DNA of 9,773 nucleotides from Candidatus Terrybacteria bacterium RIFCSPLOWO2_01_FULL_58_14 (GTDB lineage: Bacteria; Patescibacteriota; Minisyncoccia; Terrybacterales; 2-01-FULL-58-14), in the NCBI GenBank assembly GCA_001824745.1, contig MHSZ01000005.1, positions 1 through 9,773 of the forward strand. The letters are read 5' to 3'. Positions 1 to 4,590 of this stretch are shown here, in pieces. Both the position numbers and the translations under genes were made by a program. The notes below the pieces were generated by a model that saw only the letters and a list, made by a program, of their open reading frames with translations, was not told the DNA's origin and made no database searches. Each line of letters opens with the position of its first letter. Within the stretch, counting starts at the first letter, position 1.

Positions 1-41
1 TTTGTCATGCTATGGGAAGTAAATCACAATCCTGGACACGG

Positions 42-126
42 CGGAGGGTGCAGGATTCGAACCTGCGAGGGGTTTCCCCCAACTGGTTTTCAAGACCAGC
101 GCCATAGACCACTCGGCCAACCCTCC
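42..126 (-). tRNA. tRNA-Ser(UGA)
   Basis: Read on the minus strand, this folds as a complete class II tRNA. The acceptor stem pairs GGAGGGT (120-126) with ACCCTCC (43-49), and the discriminator is G at 42. The D-arm begins GGCCGAGTGG. The anticodon stem CTGGT/ACCAG encloses the loop CTTGAAA, giving anticodon UGA. A long variable arm (GGGG/CCCC) and a T-arm with loop TTCGAAT follow. The long variable arm, the G discriminator and the anticodon all agree on serine, reading UCA and related UCN codons. The 3' CCA is not encoded; the trailer reads CCG. Length is 85 nt, normal for tRNA-Ser. Confidence 0.96.
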
Positions 127-158
127 ACTCGTTTGCAGGCGCACTTCTCCCTACGTTG

Positions 159-164
159 CTTATA
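159..164 (-). promoter_or_regulatory. possible -10 box for tRNA-Ser(UGA)
   Basis: On the minus strand the hexamer TATAAG lies about 33 bases upstream of the tRNA 5' end, which would leave a leader of roughly 25 nt for RNase P removal. No good -35 box is visible at 16-18 bp spacing. A TTTACA further upstream (near 220) is not correctly spaced for this -10. Weak call from one hexamer. Confidence 0.3.
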
Positions 165-293
165 GCGCGTGATGGAATGGCGGGCCACTTCGACTGCGTA
201 TCCTGGAAAAGCGCCATTGTAAAGAGTTTTTTGGGCGAGGACAACAGGTAATCTCCAGATCATACGGCGGTCTTAGGGCGCGGAGGAATAGCG

Positions 294-302
294 TGGTATA
301 CT
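294..302 (+). promoter_or_regulatory. extended -10 promoter of the small membrane protein gene
   Basis: The sequence TGGTATACT contains a good -10 hexamer (TATACT, 297-302) preceded by TGN, the extended -10 motif, which can substitute for a poor -35. No convincing -35 hexamer is seen. Predicted transcription start is near 309, about 28 nt before the ATG at 338. Confidence 0.45.
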
Positions 303-337
303 GACCCCGGCTGTTTGAAAGAGAGGATCGGCTTTAC

Positions 338-571
338 ATGATCGTGATAGCGCTTCTGTTTGCTCTTCTCGCCGCACCGATTGTGTTGTGGATCGCGGGA
401 CTTGAGACGCCAGCGATTGTCGCCGGCATCTTCGTTGCAGCGAGTGCCCCCTCGATTGTTCAGGTGTTCCATCTCGCGCTGTTTCATCGCGAATGGCCAC
501 GGATCTCTGCCGGCCCAAGCATTGTCTGGGCCGGACAGCGGATCGGTTTCGAACCGCGTACTACGCACTAA
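338..571 (+). CDS. small two-helix membrane protein, function unknown
   Basis: A 77-residue ORF that I do not recognise. Residues 1-21 form one hydrophobic segment (MIVIALLFALLAAPIVLWIA) and about 26-50 a second (from PAIVAGIFVAAS to HLALF). The tail of about 27 residues is polar, with Trp and Arg residues. Support for it being real: an extended -10 promoter at 294-302; a purine-rich GAGAGGA (321-327) about 10 bases before the ATG as a possible Shine-Dalgarno; and a terminator-like hairpin that begins inside its TAA stop codon. The unit is therefore a compact monocistron lying between two minus-strand serine tRNA genes. Overlapping longer frames in this stretch lack such signals. Function cannot be inferred; a small membrane protein or toxin-like peptide are both possible. 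Confidence 0.6.
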   Translation: MIVIALLFALLAAPIVLWIAGLETPAIVAGIFVAASAPSIVQVFHLALFHREWPRISAGPSIVWAGQRIGFEPRTTH

Positions 572-598
572 GGCGCCAAACGGCGCCTTTCCCTTTTT
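570..598 (+). terminator. intrinsic terminator after the small membrane protein gene
   Basis: A perfect 8-bp stem AAGGCGCC (570-577) / GGCGCCTT (582-589) with loop AAAC is followed by TCCCTTTTTG, giving a moderate T-rich tail on the plus strand. The stem starts within the stop codon of the 77-residue ORF. On the minus strand no T-run follows, so it acts, if at all, on plus-strand transcription. Confidence 0.65.
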
Positions 599-816
599 GT
601 GGACGCCCGGCACCCAAGCTCGTCTTTGGCGACACGGTGCTGGGCAGCCCCGAACCGTGTTTCGCAAATCGGAACTCTGGTTCGGGGCGGTGGGGGTGGG
701 ATTCGTCCCTCGCGGTCCCGCAATGGAGGGATGCTCGGGATTGCGACCCCGCTAACGATAAACGCGTTCTGGAAAGCGGGGTCGGGAAAACCCACGTTTG
801 CCCGAAACGTCCAGGG
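599..816. other. gene-free stretch made of consecutive inverted repeats
   Basis: No convincing protein gene. Perfect or near-perfect hairpins follow one another: 606-614/636-644 (9 bp, one G-U); 647-656/679-688 (10 bp, GCCCCGAACC / GGTTCGGGGC, 22-nt loop); 706-711/726-731 (6 bp); 744-753/775-784 (10 bp, CGACCCCGCT / AGCGGGGTCG, 21-nt loop); and 794-799/805-810 (6 bp, ACGTTT / AAACGT, 5-nt loop). The last is followed on the minus strand by GGGTTTTCCC, just downstream of tRNA-Ser(GCU), so it may be a weak terminator for that tRNA. The density of stems suggests a structured RNA or debris of tRNA-derived sequence; I find no signature of SRP RNA, RNase P RNA or tmRNA. Confidence 0.45.
688..711 (-). 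pseudogene. tRNA-Ser-like 3' end (T-arm and acceptor remnant)
   Basis: On the minus strand this reads as the end of a tRNA: CGAAT of a T-loop, then CCCAC (3' side of the T-stem), CCCCACC (3' side of an acceptor stem) and a G discriminator at 688. The 5' side of the T-stem is GAGGG, with one mismatch to CCCAC, and the loop is one base short (ACGAAT). The acceptor strand is the exact complement of GGTGGGG at 1047-1053, 350 bases upstream. No anticodon arm is found directly upstream, so this is not a functional tRNA by itself. Confidence 0.35.
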
Positions 817-903
817 CGGAGGCGGGAGGATTCGAACCTCCGATACCCTTGCGGGTATAACTCCTTAGCACGGAGTCGCTTTCGGCCACTCAGCCACGCC
901 TCC
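817..903 (-). tRNA. tRNA-Ser(GCU)
   Basis: Complete class II tRNA on the minus strand. The acceptor stem pairs GGAGGCG (897-903) with CGCCTCC (818-824), with G discriminator at 817. The D-arm starts GGCTGAGTGG. The anticodon stem ACTCC/GGAGT encloses GTGCTAA, giving anticodon GCU (reads AGC/AGU). The variable arm pairs ACCC/GGGT and the T-loop is TTCGAAT. The CCA end is not encoded. Unusually, the 7 leader bases CCAGGGC pair perfectly with the discriminator plus trailer GCCCTGG, so the precursor has a continuous 14-bp stem (811-824 with 897-910). Confidence 0.96.
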
Positions 904-1032
904 GCCCTGGACGCTTCTCAAAATCGCTTGGCACGGGCGCCGCTTTTTCCCGACTCGCCCAAGAGCGAGTGAAACGCGCGATTGGCTGCGAGTCGCAATC
1001 CCGCACCGTCGCCAACGGCGACTGGTGCGGGA
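904..1032. other. gene-free stretch with strong hairpins
   Basis: No protein gene is supported. It holds the leader of tRNA-Ser(GCU), a 6-bp hairpin ACTCGC (953-958) / GCGAGT (965-970), and a strong hairpin at 999-1032: 15 paired bases per arm, loop AAC at 1014-1016, and a single bulged T at 1023. Neither hairpin is followed by a T-run on either strand, so they are not standard terminators. GTCGCAATCCCG at 992-1003 is the exact reverse complement of CGGGATTGCGAC at 736-747, on the other side of the tRNA. Confidence 0.45.
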
Positions 1033-1053
1033 CGACCGCTCAGCCACCCCACC
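1033..1053 (-). pseudogene. tRNA-Ser-like 5' end (acceptor and D-arm remnant)
   Basis: On the minus strand GGTGGGGTGGCTGAGCGG reads like the first bases of a class II tRNA: seven acceptor bases, TG, then a D-arm start. It closely resembles the 5' end of the intact tRNA-Ser(GCU), GGAGGCGTGGCTGAGTGG. After the D-loop the similarity stops and a long hairpin (999-1032) begins instead of an anticodon arm. Its acceptor bases are exactly complementary to those of the 3'-end remnant at 689-695. Probably a broken tRNA gene; chance similarity is possible. Confidence 0.4.
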
Positions 1054-1122
1054 GCATATTCAACGACATACTGCGAGACGATTCGCCTGCAGCCCTCACT
1101 TTACGGATGCATATCTGCGGGG

Positions 1123-1815
1123 TCAACCGTAAGAGACGGCAGTGCCCCATATTTCTCTTGCCCCTGCGCGATGCAGTGTGACCGCGGCTTCTTTCATCGT
1201 TGCGCCTGTCGTTACGACATCGTCAATAAGGATGATCGTCGAGGAAGCGTCAACTTTCTTTTCGGCGATCACGGTGAACGCGCCGCGGATATTTTCGGCA
1301 CGAGCGGCATGCGGCAGTTTTGCTTGTTGATCGGTGTCGCGGGATCTCGCGAGTATCTGTTCGTTTTCGGGGAGATGGAGGAGTGCGCCGAGTACGCGCG
1401 CGAGGAGTGCTGCTTGGTTGAAACCGCGAGATCGGAGGCGGCGTTCGTGCATCGGAATAGGGACGAGGAGGGGATTGCGGGCTTGGGGTAAGGCGGTTTC
1501 CAATGACCTCTTCAGGAGGGTGGCGAGCGGCACTGCGAGCGACTCCACGCTTTCGTATTTGAAGGCATCGATAGCGGCCCGCACCATAGGGTGCCGGTAG
1601 GGGGCTACGGCAAAGAACCGGTGCAGCGCGAGGGCGGTTCGGCAGTCGCGGTTCAGTATGCCCGCAGGGAGGCGAGCAGCGCAATGCGGACATCGCGGGG
1701 CCTCGAGTTCGGGCACGGTGGCGCTGCAGGAGCCGCAGAGCCCGGAAGAGTCCGAAGGGAGCTCACGGGCGCACCCCACACAAATGGGCGGAAAGAAGAG
1801 ATCGATGAGCGGCAT
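1123..1815 (-). CDS. comF: ComF family phosphoribosyltransferase-like competence protein
   Basis: A 230-residue protein of usual ComF length. The N-terminus carries a cysteine-rich zinc-ribbon pattern (C12, C15, C27, C30, C42, C45, C58). The conserved stretch VPIPMHERRLRSRGFNQA (118-135) precedes the type I phosphoribosyltransferase PRPP loop DDVVTTGAT (198-206) in IILIDDVVTTGATM. In well-studied bacteria ComF is needed for natural transformation, acting in the cytoplasm with the ssDNA import and recombination machinery; catalytic activity of the family is not established. The ATG at 1813-1815 has a possible SD, AAAGGA, about 10 bases upstream, in one arm of an inverted repeat. It is transcribed divergently from pilM, which suggests a link between the pilus and DNA uptake. 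No clear terminator follows its stop. Confidence 0.93.
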   Translation of the reverse strand: MPLIDLFFPPICVGCARELPSDSSGLCGSCSATVPELEAPRCPHCAARLPAGILNRDCRTALALHRFFAVAPYRHPMVRAAIDAFKYESVESLAVPLATLLKRSLETALPQARNPLLVPIPMHERRLRSRGFNQAALLARVLGALLHLPENEQILARSRDTDQQAKLPHAARAENIRGAFTVIAEKKVDASSTIILIDDVVTTGATMKEAAVTLHRAGAREIWGTAVSYG

Positions 1816-1823
1816 GTCGAGGG

Positions 1824-1838
1824 TATCCTTTCAGGATA
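1824..1838. promoter_or_regulatory. inverted repeat in the comF-pilM divergent region
   Basis: TATCCT (1824-1829) and AGGATA (1833-1838) form a perfect 6-bp inverted repeat with a 3-base centre. On the minus strand the 3' arm includes the AAAGGA that would serve as the comF Shine-Dalgarno, so a hairpin in the comF mRNA could cover it. Alternatively it is a small DNA operator between the divergent genes, or chance. Confidence 0.3.
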
Positions 1839-1886
1839 GGGAATCACGCTGCAGGATGTGGATTATTTCTTCCCTGACACGCCCTA

Positions 1887-1895
1887 TGCTAAAAT
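1887..1895 (+). promoter_or_regulatory. extended -10 promoter of the pilM operon
   Basis: TGCTAAAAT comprises an extended TGN and a -10 hexamer TAAAAT (1890-1895). No strong -35 is visible (TTTCTT at 1866-1871 is a poor match at 18 bp). Predicted start of transcription is near 1902-1903, only a few bases before the ATG at 1906. The pilM mRNA would be leaderless or almost so. Confidence 0.45.
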
Positions 1896-1905
1896 GGAAG
1901 ACGTG

Positions 1906-3027
1906 ATGTGGAATCCGCTGTCGATGATTCGACGGCCGGCGCGGTCCTTATTGGGGATCGATATCGGCACGTCATCGGTAAAAGTGGCGGAGATCGCCGG
2001 AAGCGCTAAAGAGGCGACGTTGTTGAGTTACGGGGAGCTGCGAAGTTACGGCTATCTCACGCGGTTGCGAGAACCTCTTCAGAGCTCAGCGCTCACGATG
2101 CTCGAGAGCGATGTTGCGGAAATGATCCGAAATATCCTCGAAGTTTCGGGCGCACGAAGCCGCAGGGCTTCCGTCGGGATCCCGCTCTTTTCTTCTTTTT
2201 TCACTACGCTCGAGTTGCCGCCGATGACGCAGCAAGAGCTTCAGGAAGCGATTCCTTATCAAGCGCAACAGATCGTGCCGATTCCGGTCTCCGAAGTCAT
2301 TCTCGATTGGGAAATCATCGGCCGTATCGGAGGAACGCAAGGCGGGGGGGGGCAACCGCGAGAGAAGCTTCTCGTATTGCTGGTTGCGGTACCGCGCGAG
2401 GTTGTAGATCGCTACGTGCGCATTGCGAAGTTGGCAGCAGTGGAGCTGGAAGCGCTCGAGGTGGAGGCGTTCAGCCTGGTCCGCGCCGCATTCCGAGGAG
2501 ATCAGCGAACTCTCGCCCTTCTCGATATCGGCGCGCGATCCACAAACATGCTTGTTGCCGAAGAGGGAACCGTTCGTTTGAGCAGATCGATAGACGCATC
2601 GGGAAGCGAGCTTACGAGCGCGGTCGCGCGTTCTTTAGGAATCGGGATGGGGAGGGCCGAGGCGATGAAGATTGCCTACGGCATTGGCGACGCCGCTTCG
2701 CCGGATATCCGCCGGCTTCTCACAGGGGTGCTTGAGACCATTGTTGGCGAACTCGGGAAGCTCGTGGCGACGTATCGGAGAAACTACGGCAAGTCCGTTG
2801 AGGCGCTTGTGCTCACGGGGGGCTCTTCTACTTTACCCGGGCTCACGACCTATCTTAGCGATCGGCTCTCACTTCCGGTTTCCCTAGCCGTACCCTTCCG
2901 AGGACTTCATTACCCCCAGGAACTGGAGCCGGTTCTTGAGGAAATCGGGCCTTCGTTCACCGTAGCGGTGGGGTTGGCACTCCGTCACGCGATCCCCTCA
3001 GCCGTAACGCCGCAATTGTCTAGCTGA
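1906..3027 (+). CDS. pilM: type IV pilus assembly protein PilM (actin-like)
   Basis: A cytoplasmic actin-fold ATP-binding protein that docks on the N-terminus of PilN and links the inner-membrane platform to the motor ATPases. It shows the family's phosphate-1 motif GIDIGTSSVKVAE (17-29), the second phosphate-region motif LLDIGARSTN near the middle, and the adenosine motif LTGGSSTLPGL toward the C-terminus. The ATG at 1906 gives a 373-residue protein beginning MWNPLSM, the usual short lead before GIDIG. A GTG at 1858 and an ATG at 1894 are in frame, but they would place the likely -10 box inside the gene. GGAAG (1896-1900) could act as an SD. Odd feature: nine G in a row (2344-2352) encode Gly147-149 in a flexible loop. 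First gene of the pilus operon. Confidence 0.93.
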   Translation: MWNPLSMIRRPARSLLGIDIGTSSVKVAEIAGSAKEATLLSYGELRSYGYLTRLREPLQSSALTMLESDVAEMIRNILEVSGARSRRASVGIPLFSSFFTTLELPPMTQQELQEAIPYQAQQIVPIPVSEVILDWEIIGRIGGTQGGGGQPREKLLVLLVAVPREVVDRYVRIAKLAAVELEALEVEAFSLVRAAFRGDQRTLALLDIGARSTNMLVAEEGTVRLSRSIDASGSELTSAVARSLGIGMGRAEAMKIAYGIGDAASPDIRRLLTGVLETIVGELGKLVATYRRNYGKSVEALVLTGGSSTLPGLTTYLSDRLSLPVSLAVPFRGLHYPQELEPVLEEIGPSFTVAVGLALRHAIPSAVTPQLSS

Positions 3028-3052
3028 CGCAATCCATTCACCTCGGTTTCTC

Positions 3053-3625
3053 ATGGCAGTGAGCATCACTCCAGAACGCATGCAATCCCGAGGATCGGCG
3101 CCGTCGGCGTTTGCCATACGCACGAGCGGCGACCTTCTCTTTTTTGCCAGCGCGGTTTTCCTCGCGATGGTGTTCATAAGCTGGCTCGGTGTCGCATTTC
3201 TCACCACGCGGACCCGTGTAGCCGTGGAGAAGTTGGAAACAGAACGGGTCGCCCTCGCGCAAGATCGCTCGTCGGCCGCAGAGGAGACGCTGCTCGCCGC
3301 GGTTGTGCGTACCACGCATCTTACAAAACTGGTGCGAGAGCATCGCGACGGCCGCGAGGCCTTCCGGCTGCTCGAGCAGCGCGTCCAGCCAAACGTGACG
3401 CTCACCAACTTCCTCGTGGATTATTCCAAAGCAACGATCACTACCACGATGTCCGCATCGAGCTTTACCGCGATCGCCCAGCAGCTTCTCGCATTTGAGC
3501 AAGACCCTCGCGTGGCGGGGATTCGTTCAACCGAATTCCTCCGTTCCACCGACACCGGCCTTTTCACTGCTTCCGTGGAACTGACCCTGCGTCCTGATGC
3601 GTTTCGTCCTATCTCTTCCCGGTAG
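3053..3625 (+). CDS. pilN: type IV pilus assembly protein PilN-like
   Basis: A 190-residue bitopic membrane protein: a short cytoplasmic N-terminus, one membrane helix at about 27-51 (from LLFFASAVFLAMVFIS), a helical region with coiled-coil character (about 55-105), then a small alpha/beta domain (about 105-185, from LLEQRVQPNVTLTNF). PilN binds PilM in the cytoplasm and pairs with PilO in the envelope. Position directly after pilM (25-base gap), length and topology fit. I do not see the INLLP-type PilM-binding motif at its N-terminus; the start reads MAVSITPERMQSRGS. No SD precedes the ATG; the upstream sequence is pyrimidine-rich (GGTTTCTC). Confidence 0.83.
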   Translation: MAVSITPERMQSRGSAPSAFAIRTSGDLLFFASAVFLAMVFISWLGVAFLTTRTRVAVEKLETERVALAQDRSSAAEETLLAAVVRTTHLTKLVREHRDGREAFRLLEQRVQPNVTLTNFLVDYSKATITTTMSASSFTAIAQQLLAFEQDPRVAGIRSTEFLRSTDTGLFTASVELTLRPDAFRPISSR

Positions 3626-3641
3626 ATTTCGCGTTGCCATT

Positions 3642-4220
3642 ATGCCTCCCTCTCGTTCGCGATTTTCTCTCATGCTCGTTTTCCTCGCGTTGGCGATCGC
3701 GGTGGCGTTCTTGGCCGCGTGGCCGGCCTATCAAGGTTTGCGTCGTACACAGCGGGAACTCATTCTCGTTCAGGCGCGACTCGAGCGGGAACGCGAAGTG
3801 GTAGCAGCATACGATGCGCTTGAGGTATCGGTGTCGGAACACGCAAGCGAGGTGGCGCGTGCAGAGCGAGCGCTTCCCACGTCGGCTGCAGGGGAGAGTG
3901 ATATGCCGACCCTCCTCACGACACTTGAGGGATTGGCAGAACGAGAAGCCGGAGGTATTTTCCTCCAGGCCGTGCGCGTCAGCGAGGTGGCGGGAAGCGG
4001 CCGTACGACTCCCGGGGCGGAACCAGAGCCGCACGGCCTTTACAGCCGCAGCATTTCTCTAGACGGTCTCGGTACGTATGAAGGCGTGCTTCGGTTCCTC
4101 GACGCGATGGAAGCATCGCTTCGCATCCTTGAGCCGGAGACCGTGAGCTTTACGACGACAACGAACCAGGATGTGGTACCGTTTTCGATGACGCTCCGCA
4201 CGTTTGTACAGGTACCGTGA
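3642..4220 (+). CDS. pilO: type IV pilus assembly protein PilO-like
   Basis: From the ATG at 3642 this is a 192-residue bitopic protein. It has one membrane helix at about 8-28 (FSLMLVFLALAIAVAFLAAW), a charged coiled coil at about 35-75, and a C-terminal ferredoxin-like domain ending in TMTLRTFVQ-like strands (here SMTLRTFVQVP). PilO pairs with PilN and aligns the platform. An upstream in-frame ATG at 3597 would overlap pilN by 29 bases. The 3642 start is preferred because it gives the usual short N-terminus and the ATG-Pro context shared by its neighbours. No Shine-Dalgarno is visible at either start. Confidence 0.82.
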   Translation: MPPSRSRFSLMLVFLALAIAVAFLAAWPAYQGLRRTQRELILVQARLEREREVVAAYDALEVSVSEHASEVARAERALPTSAAGESDMPTLLTTLEGLAEREAGGIFLQAVRVSEVAGSGRTTPGAEPEPHGLYSRSISLDGLGTYEGVLRFLDAMEASLRILEPETVSFTTTTNQDVVPFSMTLRTFVQVP

Positions 4221-4253
4221 AATCCCGATCGCGTTTTATTTCTGTTGTTCTCT

Positions 4254-4559
4254 ATGGCATTCACCATTCCTACCGTACGGGTTCTTCACTCTGACGGAGA
4301 TGTAGGGGCCTCTCGTTTCATTGCGCGCATGCAGGTGCTCATAATCCTGATGGCGATTCTGCTGCTCGCGGGCGGGGGAGCGCTTCTTTCCTTCATCCCC
4401 CCAGAAATATCCGAAGAGGCCCTGACGGAAGAAATCGAGCCCCCGCCGCCGAAGTTGAATGCCGCCGTGATCGCGGAACCCCCATTTTCGGAGTTGCGAG
4501 AAGCGGGCTCGCGGCCTGTTCCGGTCTCCTCCCCTCGACCTTTTCCGTTTCAGCCATGA
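4254..4559 (+). CDS. small bitopic membrane protein in the pilus operon, function unknown
   Basis: A 101-residue protein from the ATG at 4254 (a TTG at 4245 is in frame but less likely). Residues 1-25 are polar with several Arg. Residues 26-48 form a clear membrane helix (MQVLIILMAILLLAGGGALL). The rest is acidic then proline-rich (PPPP at 63-66, and Pro-rich to the end), as in an extended extracytoplasmic stalk. It lies between pilO and pilB, where pilP would sit in diderm bacteria. There is no lipobox cysteine, in fact no cysteine at all, so it is not a PilP lipoprotein. A small platform or wall-spanning accessory protein is a reasonable guess only. Gaps of 33 and 31 bases put it in the operon. 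Confidence 0.7.
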   Translation: MAFTIPTVRVLHSDGDVGASRFIARMQVLIILMAILLLAGGGALLSFIPPEISEEALTEEIEPPPPKLNAAVIAEPPFSELREAGSRPVPVSSPRPFPFQP

Positions 4560-4590
4560 AGCAAGCTTGTGCGGATGAATCGATCTGATC

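Noticed and set aside
260..667. 135-codon minus-strand frame opposite the small membrane protein gene
   Set aside because: Composition is arginine- and proline-rich low-quality sequence; the plus-strand unit has promoter, start and terminator, while this frame has none.
953..970. Hairpin ACTCGC/GCGAGT as a terminator for comF or the tRNA
   Set aside because: No T-run follows on either strand.
493..972. 159-codon plus-strand frame across the tRNA-Ser(GCU) region
   Set aside because: It runs through a terminator, several hairpins and the antisense of a complete tRNA gene; its protein has no recognisable features and no start signal.
606..1032. CRISPR array or transposon with terminal repeats
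   Set aside because: Repeats are local inverted pairs of different sequence, without regular direct repeats, spacers, a transposase frame or target duplications.
688..1053. A tmRNA gene (span of about 366 bases with tRNA-like ends)
   Set aside because: The 5' end lacks GGGG with the conserved TTCGAC stretch, no tag-peptide frame is seen, the discriminator is G rather than A, and a complete tRNA-Ser occupies the middle.
688..1053. A tRNA gene with a self-splicing intron
   Set aside because: The break points are in the D-loop and T-arm region rather than the anticodon loop, no anticodon arm can be assembled, and the insert contains an intact tRNA gene.
1858..1905. Upstream GTG or ATG (1894) start for pilM
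   Set aside because: The added residues are not typical of PilM, and the likely -10 box lies inside this stretch; ATG 1906 gives the usual N-terminus.
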